Assembly (NCBI GenBank): GCA_013822245.1
Contig: PNKE01000010.1
Coordinates: forward strand, 1-64,000
DNA from: Candidatus Solibacter sp.
GTDB lineage: Bacteria > Acidobacteriota > Terriglobia > Bryobacterales > Bryobacteraceae
Direction: 5' to 3'
Length of the DNA: 64,000 nucleotides
The position numbers and the translations under genes were made by a program. Shown piece by piece: positions 28,130-36,279 of the stretch (positions are counted from its first letter, which is position 1; each line of letters opens with the position of its first letter). The notes below the pieces were generated by a model. The model worked only from the letters and a program-made list of their open reading frames with translations, did no database searches and had not been told where the DNA came from.

Positions 28130-29778
28130 GAGCGTGCCCCTTTCATGCGGGCGACGAGGTGGTCACCGGCGCGGTAGGCGAGGGCCATGATGTTCAGGAC
28201 CGGGTTGAAACCGCCGTTGGTGACATGGACGCTGGCGTCGACGACGTAGACGTTTTCGGATTCATGGATGCGGCAGTTGGCGTCGACGGCGGAGGTCTTG
28301 GGGTCGTTGCCCATGCGGACGGTGCCAGACTGGTGCTGGCCGCCGCTCAGGCCGCGGCCGCCGACTTTGCGCCAAGTGTGGATGGCGCCGGCGGCTTTGA
28401 GCCACTCTTCGGCCTTGAAGGACATGGCCTCGCCGATTTCGACGGTGTGGGGGTGGCGGGAGCCGGACATGCGGAGAACGGGGATGCCCCATTTGTCCTT
28501 GATTTTGGGGTCGAGTTGGACGCGGGCGTCCCAGACGGGGATTTCCTGGGTGGGGCCCTGGACGGCGACGGTGCGGCGGTAGTTTTTCCGCATATGGTCC
28601 TTGAAGGGCTGGCCCCAGCGGGGTGTGCCGGGCGGGGTGGCGGAGAAGGCCTGGATGGGGAGACGGATGAATTCGTTGGCGAGCATGGCGCCGCCGGCGA
28701 GTCCGGGGTTGCCGTGGTTGTAGTCGCAGACGGCGATGGAGGCGCCGGGGCCGAGGTCGTCGTACATGTCCTCGTCAAAGAGGGCGAAGGCGCCGGTGTA
28801 GTTGTGGCCCTGGAGGTTGCGGCCGACCCAGTCGTAGCGGTTGCCGAGGCCGTTGGGGAAGAGACGGCTCTTTGAGTTGAGCAGGAGGCGGGCGCTTTCA
28901 TTGGCTCCGGCACTGACGACGACGATGGAGGCGGGCTGCTCCTGAAGGCGGCCGTTTTCGTCGTAGTATTTGACGCCGGTGGCGCGGCCTCGGCCGTCGA
29001 CGATGACTTCGCGGGTCATGCACTCGGTGCGCAGTTCGAGGTTGCCGGTTTTGAGGGCTGTGCGCAGGACGGTGTTCTGTGTGCCGCACTTGGCGTCGAC
29101 TTCGCAGGCGAAACCGACGCACCAGCGGCAGCGCATGCAGGCGGGGCGGCCGTTGTAGGGAACGGAGTTGCGCAGCATGGGGATGTCGAAGGGGTGGAGG
29201 CCGATTTTGCGGGCGGCGGCGTCGAGGGTGCGATGTTCCTTGGACGGCGGGCCGACAGGCGGCATGGGGAGGGGGCGTTTGCGGGGGCCTTTGAAGGGAT
29301 TGTTTGAGTCGTCGCCGGAGACGCCGATCTCCCATTCGGCGCGTTCGTAGAAGGGTTCGAGGTCGTCGTAGGTGACGGGCCAGTCGTCGAGGGTGGAGTC
29401 TTTGATGGCGCCGTATTTGGACTTCATGGTGAAGTCGAGGGGGTGGAAGCGCCAGGCCATGGCGCCGTAGGAGAGGGTGCCGCCACCGACGCAGGAGGCG
29501 TTGTTGTTGTAGCCGCCTTCCCAGGGCAGGATGATGCGTTCGCGGCCGCGGGCATCGACCGAGACGCGGGGTTCGCCGTCGGAGTCGGGTCCGAAGGCGT
29601 TGCCGAGGATGGTGGTGCGCTGGTTGTAGAGATCGTCCTTGCGGCAGTCGGAGGGCTGGTAGAACCTGCCGCGTTCGAGCAGGACGACGTGGTGGCCGGC
29701 GACGGCAAGTTCCTTGGCGATGATGGGACCGGCGGCGCCGGCGCCGATGATGACGGCGTCCACTTTATCGAGTGCCAT
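28126..29778 (-). CDS. GMC-family FAD-dependent dehydrogenase (gluconate/sorbitol dehydrogenase large subunit-like)
   Basis: The 550-residue flavoprotein oxidises an alcohol or sugar substrate. The FAD-binding start is VDAVIIGAGAAGPIIAKELA, and the C-terminal GMC region includes GGQHQSGTVRMG and VDASVHVTNGGFNPVLNIMA. A cysteine cluster near residues 218-235 (CMRCRWCVGFACEVDAKC) is present in membrane-complex GMC dehydrogenases and may bind an Fe-S cluster. The ATG at 29778 overlaps the upstream TGA (TGATG) and has GAGGAG ahead; the upstream in-frame TTG is less likely. Export would rely on the Tat signal of its small partner. Substrate unknown. Confidence 0.9.
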   Translation of the reverse strand: MALDKVDAVIIGAGAAGPIIAKELAVAGHHVVLLERGRFYQPSDCRKDDLYNQRTTILGNAFGPDSDGEPRVSVDARGRERIILPWEGGYNNNASCVGGGTLSYGAMAWRFHPLDFTMKSKYGAIKDSTLDDWPVTYDDLEPFYERAEWEIGVSGDDSNNPFKGPRKRPLPMPPVGPPSKEHRTLDAAARKIGLHPFDIPMLRNSVPYNGRPACMRCRWCVGFACEVDAKCGTQNTVLRTALKTGNLELRTECMTREVIVDGRGRATGVKYYDENGRLQEQPASIVVVSAGANESARLLLNSKSRLFPNGLGNRYDWVGRNLQGHNYTGAFALFDEDMYDDLGPGASIAVCDYNHGNPGLAGGAMLANEFIRLPIQAFSATPPGTPRWGQPFKDHMRKNYRRTVAVQGPTQEIPVWDARVQLDPKIKDKWGIPVLRMSGSRHPHTVEIGEAMSFKAEEWLKAAGAIHTWRKVGGRGLSGGQHQSGTVRMGNDPKTSAVDANCRIHESENVYVVDASVHVTNGGFNPVLNIMALAYRAGDHLVARMKGARS

Positions 29779-30320
29779 CAACTGTTCTCCTCGAAGGTGT
29801 AGTGGAGGCGGCCGCGGACGGGCAGCGGCGAGACGCCGACGAGACGCCAGGAGGCGTAATCGCGGTTGCCGCCGTGGCGGGGGTTGCCGAAGAAACCCTG
29901 CATGGTGTGGTTGAGGACCATGTCGAAGGCGGACTTGCCGCCGTCATTGCCCCAGATGGATTTGTCGCCCTGGCCCTTTTCGAGGGTCTGGAGAAGGGCG
30001 GTCTGCTGGTCGATGGGCAGATCGGCGAAGGGTTTGGCGTGGGCGCGGGAGGCCATGGCGTTGATGGCTTCGGAGGCGCGCTGGTAGGGTTCCTGAAGTT
30101 TCTTGAAGCGGCGTGTGAGTTGGAGGTCGATGTAGCGGACGACTTCGGCCTGGGAAGCGCCGGGCATGTCGTCGGCGGGGATGAGGCATTCGGTCCAGGC
30201 GTCGATGGTGCGGGCCTGGTCTTTGTTGAAGAAGCGATAGCCAGGGGCGAGGCGAGGGCCGCATCCGGCAGTTGAAGCGGCAACCGCGGCGGCGGTGGCG
30301 GCAAAGGTTCGGCGTTTCAG
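29778..30320 (-). CDS. gluconate 2-dehydrogenase subunit 3-like Tat lipoprotein, probable CTG start
   Basis: The 180-residue protein has a Tat-like N-terminus (KRRTFAATAAAVAASTAGC) with a lipobox at STAGC and the gluconate_2-dh3 fold (FFNKDQARTIDAWTECLIPADD). A near-perfect ribosome binding site TAGGAGGT lies 7 bases ahead of a CTG codon at 30318-30320, and no ATG, GTG or TTG is available there. An in-frame ATG 60 bases further upstream would add 20 residues before the Tat motif and has no ribosome binding site. CTG initiation is therefore inferred. This small subunit normally escorts the GMC subunit through the Tat pathway. Confidence 0.8.
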   Translation of the reverse strand: MKRRTFAATAAAVAASTAGCGPRLAPGYRFFNKDQARTIDAWTECLIPADDMPGASQAEVVRYIDLQLTRRFKKLQEPYQRASEAINAMASRAHAKPFADLPIDQQTALLQTLEKGQGDKSIWGNDGGKSAFDMVLNHTMQGFFGNPRHGGNRDYASWRLVGVSPLPVRGRLHYTFEENS

Positions 30321-30441
30321 ATCCGCACCTCCTATAGGGATTTGGCAACGATCATATACCGCGAGGGGATGGATGGGCAATTGGAAGGAGGGAGTTTGGG
30401 AGGCCGGGCTTGAAGTGCGGGTCTCATGATGGACAGAGTGA

Positions 30442-31155
30442 TTAGCGGTGGGATTCGAGTTGTTGGAAGGTTTGGTTGCCGATGGGGTAGTGGCGCCAGT
30501 CTTTGTAGTCGAAGTGCCACCATTCGTATTCGTAGACGGTGAAGCCCTCGGATTCCATGGCGGTGCGGAGGAGGTCGCGGAGCTGGCGCTGGAGGGGTGT
30601 GCCGCCGGGGAAGTCGGGGTAGGCGCGTTCGCTCATTTCGTCGTAGAGGGAGGGCATTTCGACGGGCGCGCCGGATTTGAGGTCGTAGAGGGTGACGTCG
30701 GCGGCGCAGCCTCGATTGTGTTTGGAGCCGCGGGCGGGGTTGGCGACGAAGTCCTTGAGATGGGGCGGGGTGGCTTCCCAGAAGATCCAGGTGACGAACC
30801 AGGGGCGGTAGGTGTCGTGGACAAGGATGCCGTAGCCGGATGGCTTCAGGCGATTGTGGGCGCGGAGGAGGGCTTCGGCGGCGGGGCGCTGGAGGTAGGC
30901 GCGGGCGGATTCGTAGATGGGGGCGGAGAGGAAATTGTCCGTGCCGGCGTAGCGGATGTCGAGGCGGATGGAGGGGTCGATGGTGGCAACGTTGACGAGG
31001 TCGTGGGGGCGGAAGGGGCCGGTTTCGACAGGCGGGGACTGTTTCAGGGCCTCGATGCGGAGCTGGGCGATGGGGCGGGCGGGTTGGAGGCGGAAGACAT
31101 CCTGGGCAGCGAGGGGGAGCAGCAGGAGGAGGAGAAGCGCGGCGAGTCGCGGCAT
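30442..31155 (-). CDS. VanX-like D-Ala-D-Ala dipeptidase (peptidase M15D), exported
   Basis: The 237-residue protein has a signal peptide (LAALLLLLLLPLAAQ) and the M15 zinc motif SKHNRGCAADVTL (His and Asp ligands). EYEWWHFDY supplies the catalytic Glu and third His ligand. VHDTYRPW provides the conserved Arg. Such enzymes hydrolyse D-alanyl-D-alanine dipeptide. A periplasmic location suggests peptidoglycan recycling rather than vancomycin resistance, as no vanHA genes are near. It stands alone between the dehydrogenase and hydroxyproline operons. Confidence 0.9.
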   Translation of the reverse strand: MPRLAALLLLLLLPLAAQDVFRLQPARPIAQLRIEALKQSPPVETGPFRPHDLVNVATIDPSIRLDIRYAGTDNFLSAPIYESARAYLQRPAAEALLRAHNRLKPSGYGILVHDTYRPWFVTWIFWEATPPHLKDFVANPARGSKHNRGCAADVTLYDLKSGAPVEMPSLYDEMSERAYPDFPGGTPLQRQLRDLLRTAMESEGFTVYEYEWWHFDYKDWRHYPIGNQTFQQLESHR

Positions 31156-31528
31156 TGAATCATTCTAGCCGCCATTGCATGCACGCAAACGGCTGATGGT
31201 TGAACGCTCCTGGATGGCGTGGAGCGGGGGCCAGGCGTCGAGACGAATTTCGACGGCTCGCTTTCCCCCGCGTCCGGATCCCGGCGGCCATGCCGGGACG
31301 CCGTGTTGGGCCATGCCGGACTGAAGCGGCGTTCCCGCCAAGCCTGCGAGCCGGGCCCCGGCGGCGCGGGCCATCCCATTCTGGTGAAGCTCACGCACGT
31401 CGCTGCAGCCGCGGATAATGCTACGTGGGGTTTTCCGGCTCCCGTCGCACGCGACGCCTCCTCCTCACCAAGGGCGTCCGGCGAGCATCGCGTGTCAGCG
31501 TGAAGCCGGGACCACCCCGAAATCCGGC
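31156..31528. other. gene-free region, left flank of the hydroxyproline operon
   Basis: No recognisable gene in 373 bases. Holds the left copy of a 19-base direct repeat and marks the point where strand composition reverses. Confidence 0.5.
31262..31280 (+). repeat. left copy of 19-bp direct repeat flanking the hydroxyproline operon
   Basis: TTTCCCCCGCGTCCGGATC, identical and in the same orientation as 35991-36009. The two copies bracket the operon, 4.7 kb apart. Confidence 0.7.
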
Positions 31529-32428
31529 CTACCCACCGGGCCTGCTCCGCAACGCCGCCCGCAACGTCTCCAGCGCCGCCTCGCGCTCCACCCCGACGAG
31601 CGCCATCCGCGGCGGCCTCAGCCGTTCGTTCCCAAGCAAGACCTCCTGCTGCACCAGTTTGATCAAATGGACGAACTTCGGCGCCGTGTCCATCCGCAGC
31701 AGCGGCAGGAACCACTTGTACAATCTGAACGCCTCTTCGTAACCCCCCTGCACCGCCTGGTTGAACAACGCCACAGACTCCTTTGGAAACGCATTCACCA
31801 ACCCCGCAATCCACCCCACCGCGCCCGCCGCCACGCCTTCCACGATGACATCGTCCACGCCCACCAATATGTCCAGCCGCCCTTCAGCCAGCGACCTCAG
31901 CGCCGCGATCCGCCTTACGTCCGCGCTCGACTCCTTAATCGCATGAAGGTTCGGATTGCTCTCCAGCAACTCCGCCACCTGCTCCGGCACGAAGTCCGTC
32001 TTATACGCGATCGGGTTGTTGTACAGCATGCAACTCAAACCCGTCGCCTGGCAGACCGCATCCACATGCGCCTTCGTCTCGCGCCAGTCGCCCACATAAA
32101 CATACGGCGGCAGCACCATCAGCCCCTGCGCGCCCTTGGTCGCCGCCATCATCGCCGTCTCCACGGCCTCGGCCGTCGTCAGCGCGGCCACGCCCAGGAA
32201 CACGTTCAGCCGCCCGCCCGCGGCCTCGTTCGCCGTCCCGATCAGCCGCGCCTTCTCGTCCAGCGTCAGGCTGCCGCCCTCGCCGAGCGAACCGCCAATC
32301 ACGATGCCCGTGCAATAGGCCCGCGCCATCTGTTCGCAATGCTCCGCGAATGTCTTGTAGTCCACCGAAAAGTCTTCGCTGAACGGTGTCGTAATCGCCG
32401 GGATCACCCCGCGCCAGATCGATGTCAT
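31529..32428 (-). CDS. DapA-family lyase, probable 1-pyrroline-4-hydroxy-2-carboxylate deaminase
   Basis: The 299-residue TIM-barrel protein of the dihydrodipicolinate synthase/NAL family has the Schiff-base Lys in LHAIKESSADV, the catalytic Tyr in MLYNNPIAY, and a GSLGEGGSLT binding loop. By operon context it should convert 1-pyrroline-4-hydroxy-2-carboxylate to alpha-ketoglutarate semialdehyde and ammonia, the third step of trans-4-hydroxyproline catabolism (LhpC role). The ATG at 32428 lies 2 bases after the upstream gene's stop. The semialdehyde dehydrogenase needed to finish the pathway is not in the window. Confidence 0.85.
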   Translation of the reverse strand: MTSIWRGVIPAITTPFSEDFSVDYKTFAEHCEQMARAYCTGIVIGGSLGEGGSLTLDEKARLIGTANEAAGGRLNVFLGVAALTTAEAVETAMMAATKGAQGLMVLPPYVYVGDWRETKAHVDAVCQATGLSCMLYNNPIAYKTDFVPEQVAELLESNPNLHAIKESSADVRRIAALRSLAEGRLDILVGVDDVIVEGVAAGAVGWIAGLVNAFPKESVALFNQAVQGGYEEAFRLYKWFLPLLRMDTAPKFVHLIKLVQQEVLLGNERLRPPRMALVGVEREAALETLRAALRSRPGG

Positions 32429-32430
32429 GC

Positions 32431-33696
32431 CTATACCTCGTCTTCCGCCACCATCGTCGCCACCCTTGCCGGAAACACCGGCGGCTTCACGACAGCCGGC
32501 GTCCAGCCCTTCAAAAACTCCAAAGCCCCCCCGCACACCCGTCCCTGGCACCGTCCCATTCCGCACCGCGTCTGCAACTTCGCCTCGCGCCAATCCTCCA
32601 TCCCCTCCAGCGCCCCCATCCTGACATCCTCACACCGGCACACCACCGTCTCCGCCGTGACGAGCCCCTTCAGCTCCTCCCTCAACCCGAACGCCTCTCC
32701 CAGCGCCGCCGCAAACCCCAACTGCTTCGCCCTCACTCCCTCCAACGCCCGCGCTGTGTCCTCCTGCCCCGCCGCCGCCCACCCCGCGATCTCGCCCTCC
32801 GCAAGAGACTTGTCCACCCCCCCGATCCCCGCCGCCTCGCCCGCGCAATACACCCCCTCCACGCTCGTCCGCTGCCTCGCGTCCACCACCACGCCCCCCG
32901 GCCCCGTCTCACACCCCAGCAGCCCCGCCAACTCCATATTCGGAATCAACCCAAACCCCGTCCCCAGGTAATCGCACTCCACCCTCCACCGCCGCCCGCC
33001 CTGATTCAACATCACGCTCTTCAACCTCTCGGCCCCCTCGGCCCGCTCCACCCAGCACCCCGTCAGATATGGAACCGTCGCCAATCTCGCCTTCAATACC
33101 ACCGCCTGAATCAGCTTCGCCGGCGCCGATGCCAGTTTCATCCCAAATCGCATGATTGCCGCCATGCGAGCCTGTTCGGCGATCAGAACCACCGTCGCCT
33201 CGCGCTCCCGCAGCAGATCCGCCACCGCCAGCAGCAGCGGACCCGACCCCGCCAGCACAACCCGTTTCCCCCTCACATCCAGACCCGACTTCACCAGCGC
33301 CTGCAACCCGCCCGCGCCCACCACCCCAGGCAGTGTCCAGCCCGCAAACGGCAAAAACCTCTCCCTCGCCCCCGTCGCCAAAATCAACTTCTCATACCGC
33401 ACCCCCACGCTCCCGCCCTCGGCCGTCTCCGCCAACAGCAACTTCCTGTCCGCCTCCGCCGACACCACCAGCGCCCCAACCCTCCGAATCCCCTTCGCCC
33501 TCTCCAACCTCCGTAGCCATTTCGTTGACAGCCGGTCCAGCGCCTTCCCGCCCCGCCAGATCTGCCCGCCCGCCGCCGCGCCGTTGTCCACCATCAACAC
33601 ATCCCCGCCCGCCTCCGCCGCCGCCCACGCCGCCGCGATCCCCGCCGGACCCACCCCCACCACCACGATCGAGCCTTGCATCTTCACATGACTCAT
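32431..33696 (-). CDS. NAD(P)/FAD-dependent oxidoreductase with BFD-like [2Fe-2S] domain (D-hydroxyproline dehydrogenase subunit)
   Basis: The 421-residue protein starts with an FAD-binding motif (IVVVGVGPAGIAAAWAAAEA). It has a second nucleotide site (KRVVLAGSGPLLLAVADLL) and ends with a BFD-like iron-sulfur domain: CRCEDV, then RCGMGRCQGRVC. This is the architecture of the alpha subunit of hydrogen-cyanide-synthase-like amino-acid dehydrogenases, including the three-part D-hydroxyproline dehydrogenase. Its start overlaps the [2Fe-2S] gene stop by 4 bases (ATGA). It should accept electrons from the flavin subunit and pass them on. Confidence 0.87.
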   Translation of the reverse strand: MSHVKMQGSIVVVGVGPAGIAAAWAAAEAGGDVLMVDNGAAAGGQIWRGGKALDRLSTKWLRRLERAKGIRRVGALVVSAEADRKLLLAETAEGGSVGVRYEKLILATGARERFLPFAGWTLPGVVGAGGLQALVKSGLDVRGKRVVLAGSGPLLLAVADLLREREATVVLIAEQARMAAIMRFGMKLASAPAKLIQAVVLKARLATVPYLTGCWVERAEGAERLKSVMLNQGGRRWRVECDYLGTGFGLIPNMELAGLLGCETGPGGVVVDARQRTSVEGVYCAGEAAGIGGVDKSLAEGEIAGWAAAGQEDTARALEGVRAKQLGFAAALGEAFGLREELKGLVTAETVVCRCEDVRMGALEGMEDWREAKLQTRCGMGRCQGRVCGGALEFLKGWTPAVVKPPVFPARVATMVAEDEV

Positions 33697-33938
33697 CGCG
33701 TCACAACCTCCATCCCCCTCCTGCAAACCGTCTGGCACGCCAAACAACCCTCCTCGCCATTGATCCTCACCATGCATTCGAAACAAATCCCCATCCCGCA
33801 CAACGGCGCACGCGGCTCGCCCCCCGGCGCGTCATGAAACCTCGTCACGCCCGCATTCAGCAGCGCCGCCGCCACCGTCGTCCCGCGCTCCACCTCATAC
33901 GTCCGCCCGTCGATCCGGATCTCAAATCGCTCATCCAT
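33693..33938 (-). CDS. small [2Fe-2S] ferredoxin subunit of D-hydroxyproline dehydrogenase
   Basis: This 81-residue Fer2_4-type protein has ligands in PLCGMGICFECMV and GCLACQTVC. Homologues form the gamma subunit (HcnA/LhpE-like) of membrane-free amino-acid dehydrogenase complexes. The ATG at 33938 gives an 8-base overlap with the upstream flavoprotein stop; the longer reading further upstream is that gene's shadow. It overlaps the next gene by 4 bases. Confidence 0.87.
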   Translation of the reverse strand: MDERFEIRIDGRTYEVERGTTVAAALLNAGVTRFHDAPGGEPRAPLCGMGICFECMVRINGEEGCLACQTVCRRGMEVVTR

Positions 33939-35049
33939 GCCCCGCCACCCTCCTCGACGGCAGATACGGCGCCACCGGAATCCCGCACTCCCGCCCCAGC
34001 ATCTGCGCCGCCAGCACCTTCGCCGTCCCCGTCGCCGTCGTGATCCCCAACCCCTCGTGCCCCGTCGCCAGCCACACCCTCTCATACCCCTCGCACGGCC
34101 CGATCAACGGCAGCGAATCCTCGGTCGCCGCCCTGAACCCTGTCCACGACCGGATCCCCCTCAACCCCGCCAGCCCCGGCATATACTCAATGGCCCGCCG
34201 CAGCATCTTGTTCAAAATCTTCCGGTCGATCGCCGCGTCCCACACCCCCAACTGCCTGCACGAACCAATCAGCACCTGCCCCGCCGGCCTCGGCGCCACA
34301 TTAAAAGCCACCGCCTCGGTCGCCCCCGAATGCGCCGACTTGATATAGCCCAGCTCGATCACCTCATGCCGCACAAACTCCGCCGCCCTCTCCGTGATCA
34401 TGAGGTGGCCCTTCTTCGGCTTCACCGGCGTGTTCCTGGTCAACCGAGCCGCCCACGCCCCCGCCGCGTTCACCACCCGCCCCGCCGCCACCACCGTGCC
34501 ATCCCCCATATGCAGCCCGTCGTCTTCAATCGACTCCACCGGCTGATTCACATGCACCGTCGCGCCCAGTTTCTTCGCCTCGTTCAACATCCACCACGCC
34601 ACCGCCGGCTGATACAACACGCTGTCCGCCGGCAGCAACAACCCGCCCGCCAGTCCCTTCCGCAAATTCGGCTCGGCCGCGGCCAGTTGCTTCTCATCCA
34701 GCAACTCCGCCGGCGTCCCCCTCGGCAAATAGAACTCGGCCTTCCTACGCGCCTCGGCCATCTCTTCTTCATCGGCCGCCACCCACAACGTCCCGCAATA
34801 GACATGCTCGGCCGCCGCCGGCATCTCCGGCGACATCTCCGCCCACAACTCCAGCGAATACCGCGTCAACTGAAACTGCGCTTCGGAGTCGTCCATCACG
34901 CACACATGCCCCATCCCCGCCGCCGACGCCCCGCCCGCCACAATCCCTCTGTCGTACACCGACACCCGCGCCCCGCCCCGAGCCAGTTCCAGCGCGCACG
35001 CCGCGCCCACGATGCCCGCGCCCACAACGATAATGTCCGGCGCGTTCAC
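33931..35049 (-). CDS. DAO-family FAD-dependent oxidoreductase (D-hydroxyproline dehydrogenase catalytic subunit)
   Basis: The 372-residue D-amino-acid-oxidase-like flavoprotein starts with IIVVGAGIVGAACALELA and contains VVNAAGAWAARLT and a C-terminal ATGHEGLGITTATGT, all typical of the glycine/D-amino-acid oxidase family. As the catalytic subunit it should oxidise cis-4-hydroxy-D-proline to 1-pyrroline-4-hydroxy-2-carboxylate. It starts at a GTG directly after the TAG of the epimerase gene, with no spacer. Confidence 0.9.
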   Translation of the reverse strand: MNAPDIIVVGAGIVGAACALELARGGARVSVYDRGIVAGGASAAGMGHVCVMDDSEAQFQLTRYSLELWAEMSPEMPAAAEHVYCGTLWVAADEEEMAEARRKAEFYLPRGTPAELLDEKQLAAAEPNLRKGLAGGLLLPADSVLYQPAVAWWMLNEAKKLGATVHVNQPVESIEDDGLHMGDGTVVAAGRVVNAAGAWAARLTRNTPVKPKKGHLMITERAAEFVRHEVIELGYIKSAHSGATEAVAFNVAPRPAGQVLIGSCRQLGVWDAAIDRKILNKMLRRAIEYMPGLAGLRGIRSWTGFRAATEDSLPLIGPCEGYERVWLATGHEGLGITTATGTAKVLAAQMLGRECGIPVAPYLPSRRVAGHG

Positions 35050-35988
35050 CTAGCGAATCCCCCAGCAGAACGGATCCAGTTCATCCAGCATCAGCTTCGC
35101 ATCCGCGTTCACAAACGCCTCGCCCCTCACATACGGCATCACCTGCCCGTCTCTCACCGCAACCCTGCCCTCAAACACGCTGCCCACAATCGACTCCTGC
35201 CGCCACGCCTCGCCCTCCTTCAGCTTCCCGTCCGCATACAGGCACGCCAGCTTCGCGCTCGTCCCCGTCCCGCACGGCGACCGGTCATACGCCTTGCCCG
35301 GACACAGCACGAAGTTCCGGCTATCGGCCACTTCCTTCGATGACGGCGGCCCAAAGAGTTCGATATGGTCGATCTCCGCACCGCCCGCGCCCGTGATCCC
35401 ATTCGCCGTCAGCGCCTGCCTGATCCGCCACGTGTAACTCGTCAACCCCTCCAAATTCGCCAGCGTGAGCGCCACCGGCGATCCCTCCACCATGAAAAAC
35501 CAGTTCCCGCCCCACGCAATATCGCCCGTCACAATGCCGATCCCCGGAACGTTCACCGCTGCCCCTTTCGCCAGCCGGTAACTCGCCACATTGCCGATCG
35601 TCGTCACCCCCGCCCCGTGATACTCCACCGTCACCACCCCCACCGGCGTGTCGATCCTCCGCACGCCCGCCTCCATCCGCCCCATGTAGGCCAGCGTCGC
35701 CACCAGCCCGATCGTCCCGTGCCCGCACATCCCCAAATACCCGACGTTGTTGAAGAAAATCACCCCCGCCGCGCACCCCGGTTCGTTCGGTTCGCACAGC
35801 AGCGCCCCCACCATTGCATCCGACCCTCGCGGCTCATTCACCACCGCCGACCGGAACCGGTCGTGTTCCGCCCTGAACCTCTCCAGCCGCTCTCTCAACG
35901 GCCCCGCGCCCAGATCGGGTCCGCCGGCGACGACAACCCGCGTCGGTTCCCCGCCGGTATGCGAATCGATGACATGAATCTGCCGCAT
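35050..35988 (-). CDS. 4-hydroxyproline 2-epimerase (proline racemase family)
   Basis: The 312-residue protein of the proline racemase superfamily retains both catalytic cysteines, Cys88 in MCGHGTIG and Cys239 in DRSPCGTGTSA. A racemase/epimerase is therefore expected, not a dehydratase (which has Thr at the second site). It should convert trans-4-hydroxy-L-proline to cis-4-hydroxy-D-proline, the first step for the downstream dehydrogenase and deaminase genes. It is the first gene of the operon; GGGGGAAATC precedes the ATG and lies within the right copy of a direct repeat. Confidence 0.93.
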   Translation of the reverse strand: MRQIHVIDSHTGGEPTRVVVAGGPDLGAGPLRERLERFRAEHDRFRSAVVNEPRGSDAMVGALLCEPNEPGCAAGVIFFNNVGYLGMCGHGTIGLVATLAYMGRMEAGVRRIDTPVGVVTVEYHGAGVTTIGNVASYRLAKGAAVNVPGIGIVTGDIAWGGNWFFMVEGSPVALTLANLEGLTSYTWRIRQALTANGITGAGGAEIDHIELFGPPSSKEVADSRNFVLCPGKAYDRSPCGTGTSAKLACLYADGKLKEGEAWRQESIVGSVFEGRVAVRDGQVMPYVRGEAFVNADAKLMLDELDPFCWGIR

Positions 35989-35990
35989 GA

Positions 35991-36009
35991 TTTCCCCCGC
36001 GTCCGGATC
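35991..36009 (+). repeat. right copy of 19-bp direct repeat flanking the hydroxyproline operon
   Basis: TTTCCCCCGCGTCCGGATC, identical to 31262-31280. It begins 2 bases from the epimerase start codon and supplies its ribosome binding site on the minus strand. Confidence 0.7.
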
Positions 36010-36199
36010 TTCGGGTCCATTCTACCGCCTCAACCGCATCAAGAGCCGCACTGTAAAGAAGCCGCGGACGAAAGGGAGCGCGTACCGGCGCCCACCCTGC
36101 GCGCACTGCCCCGGCAAGGCTGAGTGTTGTTTACGTTGGGTTCGGAGGGGGGGGCGAAGCCGTCCAGTCATGAACGCAGGGACACGGCGGGGCAGCGGC

Positions 36200-36269
36200 G
36201 AAGACGGCTCGCCATGAGGCGTGCCGGCCTGGTTTTCAAGACCGTCAAGGCCCGGAAGGCTTGACGGGG
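36200..36269 (-). terminator. terminator of the second Oar gene, copy C of Oar 3' element
   Basis: Read on the minus strand: CCCCGTCAAGCC, TCCGGG, TTGACGG, TTGAAA, AGGCCGG, CGCCTC, in the same order and spacing as copies A and B, more diverged in the second hairpin. The CCGTCAA/TTGACGG stem is perfect. Confidence 0.65.
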
Positions 36270-36279
36270 TGGCGCGGAA

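Noticed and set aside
31165-31398. 77-codon minus-strand frame left of the hydroxyproline operon
   Set aside because: It crosses the direct repeat, has no ribosome binding site and no recognisable protein content.
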